The translations under genes were made by a program, and so were the position numbers. A stretch of 64,000 nt of DNA from Streptomyces sp. NBC_00273 (GTDB taxonomy: Bacteria > Actinomycetota > Actinomycetes > Streptomycetales > Streptomycetaceae): assembly GCF_036178145.1 (NCBI RefSeq), contig NZ_CP108067.1, forward strand, positions 4,464,001 through 4,528,000, written 5' to 3'. The stretch's first letter is position 1, and each line of letters begins with the position of its first letter. The notes beneath the pieces were generated by a model, which worked only from the letters and a program-made list of their open reading frames with translations, was not told where the DNA came from and made no database searches. Of the stretch, positions 28,812 through 41,904 are shown piece by piece.

Positions 28812-28822
28812 GGAGGTCCGAC

Positions 28823-29947
28823 ATGAGCAGCCCGCTGCACCGCTCCACCGACTGGGACCAAGGAGCCGACCGGCACACCCAGCTGAAGGATCCGGTCGTC
28901 ACCGTTCGCCAGCTGGGCCGTCTCGGCCTGCCCGGCAACCCGCCGACCCGTATCGACCACACGCTCGTCTACACGACCAGGCAGGGCTCCTTCGAGGTCT
29001 TCCTCCCGCCGCACCGACCCCGCCGCATCCCGCGGCGCTACACCGCGGTCTACGAGGTGGACATGGGGGTCCACGCCATACGGGCCCGGGTCCAGCTGCC
29101 CAGCATCGACGACGCCCACGAGTTCGAGGCGAGTGTCGAACTCGACTGGCAGGTCACCGACCCGGCCCGTTACGTACGCAGCGGGCACCGCGACGTGCCG
29201 CGACTCCTGCTGGGCCGGCTCGAACAGGCCGCCCGCCCGGTCACCCGCCGCTTCCCGATATCCGACAGTGCGAACGCCGAAGCAGAAGTACTGGCCGCGG
29301 TCGGCGAAGGCAAACCGTTGGGCGAGGAAGCCGGCCTGCGAGCCCTGTGGACCGTACGGCTGCGCCGTGACGAGGAAGGGATCGCCCACGCCCAGCGCCT
29401 GCGGGCCATCGCGCACGCGACCACCGAGGAGGTCCTGACCCAGCAGGGTGGCGCCCGGGCCGACCTGGAGAAGGCCGCCCGTGCCCAGGCACAGCACCAG
29501 CACCGGCTGGAGCTGCAGGGATACGAAGCCCAGCGGATCGACTTCTACCGCGAGTACCTGACACGCGGCGGGATCGACGCCTGGGCCATGCACCTGACCC
29601 AACATCCGCAGGACTCCGCGAAGGCCATGACCAGCCTCCACGAGGAGCAGCACGAGCGCCTGCAGGCTCAGATGGTCCTCATCAAGGAAATGCTGACCAA
29701 GGCGGGCACCGAACCCTTCGAACTGGAAGGACCCCGGAGGCTCGCGATCGAGGCCTTCAGTGCCGTCTTCGGCCAGCACGTGCCCCTCGAACGGGGCCCC
29801 GGGAAGTCGGTGGCCGAGAAGGCCTCCGAATCCCCAACGGAACCTGACCCTCCGTTTCTGCCCCCGCAGTCGGCGTCTGTCGACGCGCCGGCCTGGCAGC
29901 CGGTCGTTCCCCCGGACCCGCACGCCGCTCCGGAAGAGCCCCGGTGA
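28823..29947 (+). CDS. SPFH/band-7-like protein
   Basis: A 374-residue protein with a clear AGGAGG 6 bases before the ATG at 28823. Residues about 45-150 resemble a band-7/SPFH domain: FEVFLPPHRPRRIPRRYTAV, then EFEASVELDWQVTDPARYV. After that is a charged helical region (about 195-290) with KAARAQAQHQHRLELQGYEA, likely coiled coil. The last 60 residues are Pro-rich and disordered. There is no obvious transmembrane segment or signal peptide, so any membrane link would be peripheral or through partners. It could scaffold the neighbouring membrane effector and protease. Family assignment is by pattern only. The stop overlaps the next start (GTGA). Confidence 0.5.
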   Translation: MSSPLHRSTDWDQGADRHTQLKDPVVTVRQLGRLGLPGNPPTRIDHTLVYTTRQGSFEVFLPPHRPRRIPRRYTAVYEVDMGVHAIRARVQLPSIDDAHEFEASVELDWQVTDPARYVRSGHRDVPRLLLGRLEQAARPVTRRFPISDSANAEAEVLAAVGEGKPLGEEAGLRALWTVRLRRDEEGIAHAQRLRAIAHATTEEVLTQQGGARADLEKAARAQAQHQHRLELQGYEAQRIDFYREYLTRGGIDAWAMHLTQHPQDSAKAMTSLHEEQHERLQAQMVLIKEMLTKAGTEPFELEGPRRLAIEAFSAVFGQHVPLERGPGKSVAEKASESPTEPDPPFLPPQSASVDAPAWQPVVPPDPHAAPEEPR

Positions 29948-30438
29948 ACCCCGCGGACGAGGCAGCGGACAGGCTCCTCGCCGACCTGCGCATCGAGGTC
30001 GCCCGTGCCGACAGCAAGGCGGCCCTCCTCGTCGGAGCCCTCGGGATGACCGTGGGGGTGATCAGTGCGCAGTTGTCCGGGCCGCACCGGTCCCCCGGTT
30101 CCCTATCGGGCTCCGGTACCGCGCTCTGGTGGGCTGGAGCGGCGGCCCTCGCGCTGGCCCTACTGGCCCTGCTGCTCGCGGTACTGCCCCGGTCCCTGCG
30201 TTCGGACTGGAGTGCGGGCAGTCCGCTCGCCTACTTCGGTGACATCCGTTCCGCCGACCGGCAGGGCCGACTCGTCGAAGCCCTCGCCGACACCGGTCAC
30301 GACCCGGCCGGCGCCGTGCGTGCGGCGCTGGCAGCGAACAGCCGGATCGCGGTCCGCAAGCACCAGTGGATCCGGATCGGCCTGCTGGCCTACGGCTCCG
30401 GAGCCCTGCTGCTGCCCGCCGCCCTGGTACTCGGCTGA
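29944..30438 (+). CDS. PycTM-like two- or three-pass membrane protein
   Basis: A 164-residue protein from GTG 29944. The N-terminal amphipathic helix contains the RIEVARADSKAALLVGALGM pattern (AD-K then a membrane segment), seen in Pycsar TM effectors (Pfam PycTM, formerly DUF5706). Membrane segments are ALLVGALGMTVGVISA, ALWWAGAAALALALLALLLA and, at the end, GLLAYGSGALLLPAALVLG. The region between the second and third includes SPLAYFGDIRSADRQGRL, the cytoplasmic part that in the family follows segment 2. In Pycsar, such proteins are activated by cCMP or cUMP and damage the membrane. Here an equivalent role with the cyclase two genes upstream is inferred, not shown. Confidence 0.65.
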   Translation: MNPADEAADRLLADLRIEVARADSKAALLVGALGMTVGVISAQLSGPHRSPGSLSGSGTALWWAGAAALALALLALLLAVLPRSLRSDWSAGSPLAYFGDIRSADRQGRLVEALADTGHDPAGAVRAALAANSRIAVRKHQWIRIGLLAYGSGALLLPAALVLG

Positions 30439-30465
30439 CCCACATCCTGCCCGTGGAGGACCCGC

Positions 30466-31419
30466 ATGCCCGACACTCCCACTCCGCCGGACGACCTCGA
30501 ATACCGGAACGCCCCCGGTACCCGGGTCACGTACCGGGCCCGGCAGCGCCGGACCGACCACACCGTGTGGCTCGGGCTATCCCTGCACGTGCCCGCGTTC
30601 CTGCTCAGCCTCTCGCTGGTACTGGCGGTGGCCTTGGCGCTCGACGCGTGGATGGCCGTCCCGGTCTGGGTCCCCACCCTGCTGTGGGCGGCTTCCGGGA
30701 GCCTCGCCTTCCACCGGCCGGCCGAAGGGCTGCTGGCCCGCCACGTACTGCACCTGCACCGCCCGCTCCCCTCCGAGCTCAGCGTGCTGGCGCCCGTGTG
30801 GCGCGAGGTCACGGGCCGGGCCGGGGTGGACGACAGCCGGTACGAACTGTGGATCGAGGACAGCGACGAGCTGAACGCCCTCGCCGCCGCCGGACACATC
30901 GTCGCCGTGACCAGGCGGGCACTGCAGAGCCTGCCCACCTCCCAGCTGGCCGCCGTACTCGCCCACGAACTGGGACACCACACGAGCGGTCACTCCTGGT
31001 CAGGGCTGCTCGGGTGGTGGTACACGGTCCCCGGGCGCCTCGTCTGGCGGGCGCTGGCCCAGGTGAAGCCCAAGCTGGTCCGGATGGCGCGCGGGGCGTC
31101 GGTGACGGCCTGGGGGGTGTTCGTGGTCCTGGTGGGCTATCTGGCGCTCGCCACGGTGAAGGCGACCTACGGCCTTCCGGTGTTGTTGCTGGCACTGCCC
31201 TACCTGACGGCAGCGGTCGGCAGGCGGGCCGAACTGCGGGCAGACGCACACGCCGCCCGACTTGGCTTCGCGCAGCCCCTGTCACTGACACTGCACGAGC
31301 TGCTCGCCGAGGAGTCCGACACGTCCGCATCGACACGGCGGACCGGGCTCGCAGCACGGCTGCTCTCCCACCACCCCGACCACCGCACCCGGCTCCACCA
31401 CCTCCAGCGCTACCTGTGA
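30466..31419 (+). CDS. M48 family metalloprotease, membrane-anchored
   Basis: A 317-residue protein starting at the ATG at 30466. Two hydrophobic segments lie near residues 33-80 (SLHVPAFLLSLSLVLAVALA and PVWVPTLLWAASGSL). The zinc motif HELGH is at about 167-171 (AVLAHELGHHTSGHS), with the third ligand likely in RRAELRADAHAARLGF. Two more hydrophobic stretches follow the HELGH (GVFVVLVGYLALATV). The domain matches M48 (HtpX/Ste24-like) proteases. Unlike the true htpX at the window end, it is part of the cyclase block, 27 bases after the PycTM-like gene. It could process or regulate a partner. The substrate is unknown. Confidence 0.8.
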   Translation: MPDTPTPPDDLEYRNAPGTRVTYRARQRRTDHTVWLGLSLHVPAFLLSLSLVLAVALALDAWMAVPVWVPTLLWAASGSLAFHRPAEGLLARHVLHLHRPLPSELSVLAPVWREVTGRAGVDDSRYELWIEDSDELNALAAAGHIVAVTRRALQSLPTSQLAAVLAHELGHHTSGHSWSGLLGWWYTVPGRLVWRALAQVKPKLVRMARGASVTAWGVFVVLVGYLALATVKATYGLPVLLLALPYLTAAVGRRAELRADAHAARLGFAQPLSLTLHELLAEESDTSASTRRTGLAARLLSHHPDHRTRLHHLQRYL

Positions 31420-31440
31420 CGCGCGCCCGGCGGAAACGCC

Positions 31441-31474
31441 GCAGGGCGGCCACCCTCACGGGTGACCGCCCTGC
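31441..31474. terminator. Convergent terminator, M48 gene and rpoC
   Basis: GCAGGGCGGCCACCC and its near-complement GGGTGACCGCCCTGC form a strong hairpin with one mismatch and a TCAC-type loop. It lies between the convergent M48 protease and rpoC stops and could serve both strands. It resembles the rplL terminator (39488-39524). Confidence 0.7.
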
Positions 31475-31494
31475 GGTTACTGCTCTGCTGCGAC

Positions 31495-35394
<3,900 letters not shown>

Positions 35395-35454
35395 TGTGCG
35401 TCAATCCCTCTTTCGGGGTCGAGTCTCAATCATGGTCTGAACGGTCCCGGGGAT

Positions 35455-35484
35455 GACGGGGGGCTCTTGAGCGAGCCCCCCGTC
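35455..35484 (-). promoter_or_regulatory. Perfect hairpin between rpoB and rpoC
   Basis: GACGGGGGGCTC and GAGCCCCCCGTC are perfect 12-base arms with a 6-base loop, 8 bases after the rpoB stop. No U tract follows, and rpoC must still be made, so partial termination, processing or mRNA stabilisation is more likely than a full stop. Confidence 0.55.
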
Positions 35485-35491
35485 AGGCCCG

Positions 35492-38400
35492 TCAGACCTC
35501 TTCGACGCTGCTCGGCTCGCGCCGGGACAGGTCGATACCGAGCTCCTCCGCCGCGCGGAAGACGTCCTCGTCGGTGTCGCGCATCTCGATGGACATGCCG
35601 TCCGAGGACAGCACCTCCACGTTGAGGCAGAGCGACTGCATTTCCTTGATGAGCACCTTGAAGGACTCGGGAATGCCCGGCTCGGGGATGTTCTCGCCCT
35701 TGACGATGGCCTCGTAGACCTTCACGCGGCCGGTGACGTCGTCGGACTTGATGGTCAGCAGCTCCTGGAGGGCGTAAGCGGCGCCATAAGCCTCGAGCGC
35801 CCACACCTCCATCTCACCGAAGCGCTGGCCACCGAACTGTGCCTTACCACCCAGCGGCTGCTGCGTGATCATCGAGTACGGACCGGTCGACCGAGCGTGG
35901 AGCTTGTCGTCGACCAGGTGGTGGAGCTTGAGGATGTACATGTACCCGATGGAGATCGGGTCCGGGAACGGCTCGCCGGAGCGGCCGTCGAACAGGCGCG
36001 CCTTACCGGACGGGAGGACCAGGCGGTCACCGTCGCGGTTCGGGATGGTGTGCTCGAAGAGGCCTGCGAGCTCATCCTCGCGGGCACCGTCGAACACGGG
36101 GGTGGCGACGTTGGTACCGGGCTCGACGCGGTCGGCCCCGATGACCTTCAGACGCTCGGCCCACTCCTCGCCGAGCCCGGAGACGTCCCAGCCGCGGCTG
36201 GCGAGCCAGCCGAGGTGGATCTCCAGGACCTGTCCCGGGTTCATTCGGGACGGGACACCCAGCGGGTTCAGGATGATGTCGACCGGCGTGCCGTCCTCAA
36301 GGAAGGGCATGTCCTCGATCGGAAGGATCTTGGAGATGACACCCTTGTTGCCGTGACGGCCGGCGAGCTTGTCACCGTCGGTGATCTTGCGCTTCTGGGC
36401 GACGTAGACGCGGACCAGCTGGTTCACGCCCGGAGGAAGCTCGTCGCCCTCCTCGCGGTCGAAGACGCGGACACCGATGACCTTGCCGATCTCACCGTGA
36501 GGAACCTTGAGCGAGGTGTCGCGCACCTCGCGGGCCTTCTCACCGAAGATCGCGCGGAGCAGGCGCTCCTCCGGGGTCAGCTCGGTCTCGCCCTTGGGCG
36601 TGACCTTGCCGACCAGGATGTCGCCGGCGACGACGTCCGCACCGATGCGGATGATGCCGCGCTCGTCGAGGTCGGCGAGGACCTCTTCGGAGACGTTCGG
36701 GATGTCCCGGGTGATCTCCTCGGGGCCCAGCTTGGTGTCACGGGCGTCGACCTCGTGCTCCTCGATGTGGATCGAGGAGAGGACGTCGTCCTGCACGAGG
36801 CGCTGCGACAGGATGATCGCGTCCTCGTAGTTGTGACCTTCCCACGGCATGAACGCGACGAGCAGGTTCTTGCCGAGGGCCATTTCGCCCTCTTCGGTCG
36901 CGGGACCGTCGGCGAGGACCTGGGACTCGATGATCCGGTCACCCTCGTTGACGATGACCTTCTGGTTGACCGAGGTGCCCTGGTTCGAGCGGGAGAACTT
37001 GGCGACGCGGTACGTGGTGTACGTGCCGTCGTCGTTGGCGACGGTGATGTAGTCGGCCGAGACCTCCTGGACGACACCGTCCTTCTCCGCACGGATCGAG
37101 TCACCGGCGTCGACCGCACAGCGGTACTCCATGCCGGTGCCGACGAGCGGGGCCTCCGCCTTGATGAGCGGAACGGCCTGGCGCATCATGTTCGCGCCCA
37201 TGAGGGCACGGTTGGCGTCGTCGTGCTCCAGGAAGGGGATCATCGCGGTCGCGACGGACACCATCTGGCGCGGGGAGACGTCCATGTAGTCGACGTCGTC
37301 GCCGGCGATGTAGTCGATCTCGCCGCCACGACGGCGCACCAGCACGCGGTTCTCGGTGAAGCGCATGTCCTCGGACAGGCCGGCGTTGGCCTGGGCGATG
37401 ACGAAGCGGTCTTCCTCGTCGGCCGTCAGGTAGTCGACCTCGTCGGTGACGACACCGTCGATGACCTTGCGGTACGGGGTCTCGACGAAACCGAACGCGT
37501 TGACGCGACCGTAGGAGGCGAGCGAGCCGATCAGACCGATGTTCGGGCCTTCAGGGGTCTCGATCGGGCACATGCGGCCGTAGTGCGACGGGTGAACGTC
37601 ACGGACCTCGAAGCCGGCCCGCTCACGGGACAGACCGCCGGGGCCCAGCGCCGACAGGCGGCGCTTGTGGGTCAGGCCCGAGAGCGGGTTGTTCTGGTCC
37701 ATGAACTGCGACAGCTGGCTGGTGCCGAAGAACTCCTTGATGGAGGCGACGACCGGCCGGATGTTGATCAGGGTCTGCGGCGTGATGGCCTCGACGTCCT
37801 GGGTCGTCATGCGCTCGCGGACGACGCGCTCCATACGAGCCAGACCCGTGCGGACCTGGTTCTGGATGAGCTCGCCGACGTTGCGCAGACGACGGTTGCC
37901 GAAGTGGTCGATGTCATCGGTCTCGACCACGATCGAACGGCCGGACTCGCCGGTCGTCTCGGTCTCGCCGGCGTGCAGCTTGACCAGGTACTTGATCGTC
38001 GCGATGACGTCGTCGGTGGTGAGCACACCGGCGTCGAGCGGCTCGTCGGCGCCGAGCTTCTTGTTCACCTTGTAGCGGCCGACCTTGGCGAGGTCGTAGC
38101 GCTTCGGGTTGAAGTAGAGGTTCTCGAGCAGCGTCTGAGCGGCCTCACGGGTCGGCGGTTCGCCCGGACGCAGCTTGCGGTAGATGTCGAGCAGCGCGTC
38201 GTCCTGACCCTGGGTGTGGTCCTTCTCCAGGGTGGCGCGCATGGACTCGTACTCGCCGAACTCCTCGAGGATCTGCTCGGTGGTCCAGCCGAGAGCCTTC
38301 AGGAGGACGGTGACGGACTGCTTGCGCTTGCGGTCGATGCGAACACCGACCATGTCGCGCTTGTCGATCTCCATCTCCAGCCAGGCACCCCGGGACGGGA

Positions 38401-38974
38401 TGATCTTGGCGGAGAAGATGTCCTTGTCGGACGTCTTGTCGATGGAGGAGTCGAAGTAGACACCAGGGGAGCGGACAAGCTGCGACACGACGACACGCTC
38501 GGTGCCGTTGATGACGAAGGTGCCCTTGTTGGTCATGAGCGGGAAGTCGCCCATGAAGACCGTCTGAGACTTGATCTCTCCGGTCTCGTTGTTCGTGAAC
38601 TCGGCGGTGACGAACAGCGGAGCCGCGTACGTGAAGTCGCGCTCCTTGCACTCGTCGACAGAGTTCTTCGCCGGCTCGAAACGGTGGTCGCGGAAGGTCA
38701 GCGACATCGACCCGGAGAAGTCCTCGATCGGCGAGATCTCCTCGAAGATCTCTTCCAGACCGGACTTGGTGGGGACGTCCTGTCCACTCTCAAGCGCCGA
38801 CTCGACGCGAGACTTCCAGGCGGCATTGCCGAGAAGCCAGTCAAAGCTCTCGGTCTGCAGCGCCAGGAGGTTCGGAACCTCGAGGGGCTCCTTGATCTTT
38901 GCAAAGGAGATGCGCAGCGGGGCGGTGCTGGCACCGTTGTTCGTATTGGTCGAGGCGTTGCGCGAGGCGGCCAA
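35492..38974 (-). CDS. rpoB: RNA polymerase beta subunit
   Basis: Beta subunit of RNA polymerase. I choose the TTG at 38974 ([13 protein letters not shown]), as is typical for streptomycete rpoB, with AAGGAC upstream; this gives 1160 residues. The rifampicin-binding region reads [20 protein letters not shown] then [12 protein letters not shown], the wild-type pattern at the Ser, His and Ser sites usually changed by rifampicin resistance. The C-terminal [20 protein letters not shown] is the conserved end region. Confidence 0.98.
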   Translation of the reverse strand: MAASRNASTNTNNGASTAPLRISFAKIKEPLEVPNLLALQTESFDWLLGNAAWKSRVESALESGQDVPTKSGLEEIFEEISPIEDFSGSMSLTFRDHRFEPAKNSVDECKERDFTYAAPLFVTAEFTNNETGEIKSQTVFMGDFPLMTNKGTFVINGTERVVVSQLVRSPGVYFDSSIDKTSDKDIFSAKIIPSRGAWLEMEIDKRDMVGVRIDRKRKQSVTVLLKALGWTTEQILEEFGEYESMRATLEKDHTQGQDDALLDIYRKLRPGEPPTREAAQTLLENLYFNPKRYDLAKVGRYKVNKKLGADEPLDAGVLTTDDVIATIKYLVKLHAGETETTGESGRSIVVETDDIDHFGNRRLRNVGELIQNQVRTGLARMERVVRERMTTQDVEAITPQTLINIRPVVASIKEFFGTSQLSQFMDQNNPLSGLTHKRRLSALGPGGLSRERAGFEVRDVHPSHYGRMCPIETPEGPNIGLIGSLASYGRVNAFGFVETPYRKVIDGVVTDEVDYLTADEEDRFVIAQANAGLSEDMRFTENRVLVRRRGGEIDYIAGDDVDYMDVSPRQMVSVATAMIPFLEHDDANRALMGANMMRQAVPLIKAEAPLVGTGMEYRCAVDAGDSIRAEKDGVVQEVSADYITVANDDGTYTTYRVAKFSRSNQGTSVNQKVIVNEGDRIIESQVLADGPATEEGEMALGKNLLVAFMPWEGHNYEDAIILSQRLVQDDVLSSIHIEEHEVDARDTKLGPEEITRDIPNVSEEVLADLDERGIIRIGADVVAGDILVGKVTPKGETELTPEERLLRAIFGEKAREVRDTSLKVPHGEIGKVIGVRVFDREEGDELPPGVNQLVRVYVAQKRKITDGDKLAGRHGNKGVISKILPIEDMPFLEDGTPVDIILNPLGVPSRMNPGQVLEIHLGWLASRGWDVSGLGEEWAERLKVIGADRVEPGTNVATPVFDGAREDELAGLFEHTIPNRDGDRLVLPSGKARLFDGRSGEPFPDPISIGYMYILKLHHLVDDKLHARSTGPYSMITQQPLGGKAQFGGQRFGEMEVWALEAYGAAYALQELLTIKSDDVTGRVKVYEAIVKGENIPEPGIPESFKVLIKEMQSLCLNVEVLSSDGMSIEMRDTDEDVFRAAEELGIDLSRREPSSVEEV

Positions 38975-39487
38975 GAGGGGGTCCTTCCGAGGGCTCGGAC
39001 TCACTACGCGCGTACCGGTCCCAGCAGACACAGAAGACAAGCCCCCCAAAACCAACCGAAAAGGCCAGGTCAGGGTGGATCAATCAAGTGTGCTCAAGCG
39101 TGGGCATGTCCCTGGCGACGGGCAGGGGACAGCTAACAGGCAGCGCAAAGGGTCAGTGTAGCCACTCGGCTCACTGATGTCCAGACCAGGTTTCCGGAAA
39201 CCGGCAACAGGCCTTCCCCATGTCGTTCAACCAACACTGTGTCCAACGCTGCGGCGCCCCGTACACGTGCACAGAGCGCGTATCAGTACTGCCCTCTTCG
39301 TAGTCGATCCATGCCTGGATCTCGGATCCAGGTGGTCGACCTCTCGACGGGACTGAGAATTGCGCGCCGCGTCCCGTTCGTCAAGGCCCCCTGCTCCGAG
39401 CGGATCATCTTCGGACCCTGCATCGGAGCAACGATGATCACCCTACTCCCCAACGAGACCAGGGCAAGTCAGGCACTACGGGTACGC
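38975..39487 (-). promoter_or_regulatory. rpoB leader with candidate promoter
   Basis: This 513-base gap between rplL and rpoB holds no protein-like open frame. A candidate promoter on the minus strand is TTGACG (39383-39378), 16 bases, AATTCT (39361-39356). A perfect inverted repeat CCTGGATC / GATCCAGG (39314-39332) falls just downstream of its start. The leader would be about 375 bases, fitting separate control of rpoBC from rplJL. Confidence 0.45.
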
Positions 39488-39524
39488 CAAAGGGCGACCA
39501 CCCTTACGGGTGATCGCCCTTGGT
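39488..39524 (-). terminator. Hairpin after rplL
   Basis: CCAAAGGGCGACCACCC and GGGTGATCGCCCTTGG form a stem of about 15 pairs with one mismatch and a TTAC loop, 27 bases beyond the rplL stop. It probably attenuates rplJL transcription before rpoB. Its sequence closely resembles the M48/rpoC terminator. Confidence 0.65.
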
Positions 39525-39550
39525 TGAGGCCCTGGAGGGCCTCAGAGGTG

Positions 39551-39934
39551 TTACTTGACCTCGACAGCCGCGCCGGCAGCCTTGAGGGCCTCGGCGGCCT
39601 TGTCAGCGGCCTCCTTGGCGACCTTCTCGAGGACCGGCTTCGGGGCGCCGTCCACGAGGTCCTTGGCCTCCTTCAGACCCAGGGAGGTCAGCTCACGCAC
39701 GACCTTGATGACCTGGATCTTCTTGTCGCCGGCACCGGTGAGGATGACGTCGAACTCGTCCTGCTCCTCGGCGGCGTCGGCAACCGGGCCACCCTGGGCG
39801 GGGCCGGCAACGGCGACGGCCGCGGCGGCGGTGACGTCGAACTTCTCCTCGAAGGCCTTCACGAACTCGGAGAGCTCGATGAGGGTCATCTCCTCGAACT
39901 GGGCGAGGAGGTCGTCCTGAGAGAGCTTCGCCAT
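39551..39934 (-). CDS. rplL: 50S ribosomal protein L7/L12
   Basis: Stalk protein that recruits translation GTPases. The ATG at 39934 gives 127 residues ([20 protein letters not shown]); the longer frame adds six codons without homology. An N-terminal dimerisation helix is followed by an Ala/Gly hinge ([20 protein letters not shown]) and the C-terminal domain with [20 protein letters not shown] and [11 protein letters not shown]. Normal length. Confidence 0.97.
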   Translation of the reverse strand: MAKLSQDDLLAQFEEMTLIELSEFVKAFEEKFDVTAAAAVAVAGPAQGGPVADAAEEQDEFDVILTGAGDKKIQVIKVVRELTSLGLKEAKDLVDGAPKPVLEKVAKEAADKAAEALKAAGAAVEVK

Positions 39935-40044
39935 GATGGGCGATCCTTCCACTAATTCGGCAGGTGCCGGATGTATATAGAGGCGGGCGTAACGGCCCGC
40001 TACGACCCACGCACTAGGCGGCGTGGATCAGTGCGCGAGCCGAA

Positions 40045-40575
40045 TTACTCGGCACCGCCCTGCTCGGCGAGCTTGACGCGAAGCGCTTCCGCGGTGCGGA
40101 CGAACTTCGACGGCAGCGCCTGGAAGAGCGAGGCAGCCTGAGACTGCTTGCCCTTGAACGCGCCGGCCAGCTTGCTGAGCAGAACCTCGCGGGACTCGAG
40201 GTCCGCAAGCTTCTTGATCTCATCGGCGGTGAGCGCCTTACCATCAAGGACACCCGCCTTGATGATGAGGTTCGGGTTGTCCTTGGCGAAGTCACGCAGG
40301 CTCTTCGCCGACTCCACCGGGTCACCGGTGATGAAGGCGACCGCGGTCGGACCAGCGAAGTGCTCGTCCAGCGCGGTGATCCCGGCCTGGTTGGCCGCAA
40401 TCTTGGTCAGCGTGTTCTTCACCACGGCGTACTGGGCGTTCTCACCAAGGGAGCGACGCAGCGTCTTGAGCTGCGCGACGGTGAGACCCCGGTACTCGGT
40501 CAGCACGGCGGCGTTCGAGCTCTGGAACGCGTCCTTGAGCTCGGCTACCGATGCAGCCTTGTTGGGCGTCGGCAT
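40045..40575 (-). CDS. rplJ: 50S ribosomal protein L10
   Basis: L10 forms the base of the ribosomal stalk, binding 23S rRNA and L7/L12 dimers. The 176-residue product begins [20 protein letters not shown] and contains [31 protein letters not shown] and [21 protein letters not shown] strong Shine-Dalgarno (GGAAGGAGG) is upstream. The leader holds an L10-type regulatory structure. Confidence 0.97.
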   Translation of the reverse strand: MPTPNKAASVAELKDAFQSSNAAVLTEYRGLTVAQLKTLRRSLGENAQYAVVKNTLTKIAANQAGITALDEHFAGPTAVAFITGDPVESAKSLRDFAKDNPNLIIKAGVLDGKALTADEIKKLADLESREVLLSKLAGAFKGKQSQAASLFQALPSKFVRTAEALRVKLAEQGGAE

Positions 40576-40620
40576 GGTGCGTTCGCCTCCTTCCGGGTGA
40601 TGAGGACCGCTCAGAAGGGG

Positions 40621-40700
40621 CTAAATAAGAAACGCCCCGGCGCAGGCGCCAGGGCGTGGCTCAACCGGAACGAGTTCCGGGAACCTTCCACAGTCACCTA
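40621..40700 (-). promoter_or_regulatory. L10-type leader with attenuator hairpin
   Basis: In the rplJ leader the minus strand carries a hairpin (40632-40657) with ACGCCC and GGGCGT outer arms, an inner GGCGC/GCGCC-like pairing, and a U-rich run TTTCTTATTT. A second stem-forming segment CCGGAAC / GTTCCGG lies just upstream (40663-40680). This matches the L10 leader, where L10 or L10(L12)4 binds mRNA to repress. The assignment is by position and shape. Confidence 0.65.
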
Positions 40701-40821
40701 CGCGGGTCGTCCGCATTCAGCGGATCCTTCGGCCACCGAACCCTTGCGGGCACGGCAACGACCAGCGGTCTTTGGCTTCTGGGGAAGACTACGTGAAGGG
40801 GTGCAGCCGAGGCAAATCGCC

Positions 40822-40920
40822 TCAGGAGCCGGCGCCGAGGCCGCCCAGTCCGGCGTCCCGGAGCTTCTGGTCGGCCTCTTCGAGCTTCTGGTCCGCCTCG
40901 TCCGGCTTGCGGTCGGTCCC
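40822..40920 (-). other. 32 coding-like codons following an in-frame amber stop
   Basis: Directly after the lipoprotein TAG (40923-40921) the same frame runs 32 sense codons to a TGA at 40824-40822. The encoded segment has an 8-residue repeat (EADQKLEE / EADQKLRD) and ends AGLGGLGAGS. Thirty of 32 codons end in G or C, as in the gene itself. This looks like a C-terminus cut off by a single-base change, a sequencing error, or a readthrough product. Confidence 0.5.
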
Positions 40921-41754
40921 CTAGTTCAGGTCGTCGAAGGAGACGACCTGGTCGGCCGGCGGGGCCTGGACCGGGGTGGCCGCGGCGAAGTCGGAGAACT
41001 TCGCCGTGGTCTTCGTCGTGCCCTCGCCGTCCGTGCTCACGGTTTCCGCGCGGACCGGGTAGCCGTCCTTGCCGATCCACAGGTCCACCTCGAAGGCGGT
41101 GATGTGCTTCACCGCCTCGTGGAGGTACTGGCGGTTCGCCTCCTCCATGACCTTGGTGGACTCGTCCGCCTCGAGCAGGTCCGCGGTGGTGAAGCTGCCC
41201 TTGTAGTGCTCGGCGTCGATGCCGTCGGCCGTCTTCTCGGCGCCGACGTGCGCGAGCTTCTCCTGGCCCAGCAGCATGGCGAGGTACTCGGCCGGGTCGT
41301 CGTTGAGCCGGACCCCGGGCTTGCCGCCCTTGGCCAGGTTCATGCTCATCCAGGCCTTGCCCGCCAGGGGCTGCGCCAGGCGGGTGTAGGTCATGTCGCC
41401 GATCATGATCGAGCGCGTGTCGGGCTTCTCGCTCCTCAGGATCACGTCGTGGCTGGACGGGTACCAGCCCTTGGTCCCGGACTGACCGTGGGTCTTGCCG
41501 TCGGCCCCGACGATGGACAGCTCCGCCTTGGCGAACTTGGCGGCCGCCGTCTTCAGGTAGGACGCCTTCACCGCCTCCACGGAGGAGTGCGCCTTCACCT
41601 CGGCGCCCTTGCCCCCGTCGGCCTTTCCGGTGCCCCCGTCGGCCTTGCCGGTGCCCCCGTCGGCCTTCTCGCCACCGCAGGCCGCGAGGCCGCCCACGAG
41701 CAGTGCGGTGCCCGCCACTGCGATACCGGCCCGAATCCGGGCAGCCTTGTTCAT
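40921..41754 (-). CDS. Lipoprotein of the LppX/LolA-like type (possibly truncated)
   Basis: A 277-residue secreted lipoprotein. A type II signal peptide ends with the lipobox LAAC (about residue 26), and a low-complexity linker with three GGTGKAD-like repeats follows. The mature domain (about 60-265) resembles lipid-binding LppX/LprG-like lipoproteins: YLKTAAAKFAKAELSIV, MIGDMTYTRLAQPLAGKAWM and HITAFEVDLWIGKDGYPVRA. It is paralogous to the next protein (both end PPADQV...). It lies between rplJ and rplA, as in other streptomycetes. An in-frame TAG ends it, and 32 coding-like codons follow. Confidence 0.8.
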   Translation of the reverse strand: MNKAARIRAGIAVAGTALLVGGLAACGGEKADGGTGKADGGTGKADGGKGAEVKAHSSVEAVKASYLKTAAAKFAKAELSIVGADGKTHGQSGTKGWYPSSHDVILRSEKPDTRSIMIGDMTYTRLAQPLAGKAWMSMNLAKGGKPGVRLNDDPAEYLAMLLGQEKLAHVGAEKTADGIDAEHYKGSFTTADLLEADESTKVMEEANRQYLHEAVKHITAFEVDLWIGKDGYPVRAETVSTDGEGTTKTTAKFSDFAAATPVQAPPADQVVSFDDLN

Positions 41755-41837
41755 CTGCTCTCCCCCATGTGTGGATCTCCGTACGACCCCATCCCCATGG
41801 CCCTACGCGAAGATCTCAAATCCCTACATCCATGACG

Positions 41838-41884
41838 AAACCGGGCCTCCCGGCTCCCGGCAGGGGAGACGGAGGGCCCGGTCT
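41838..41884 (-). terminator. Terminator after the 41905 lipoprotein gene
   Basis: ACCGGGCC-TCC and GGAGGGCCCGGT can pair with one bulge, followed on the minus strand by TTTCG. It lies about 20 bases after the stop and before the second lipoprotein gene, so the two lipoproteins may be separately transcribed. Confidence 0.6.
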
Positions 41885-41904
41885 CAGGCGTGCGCGGGGC
41901 GTGG

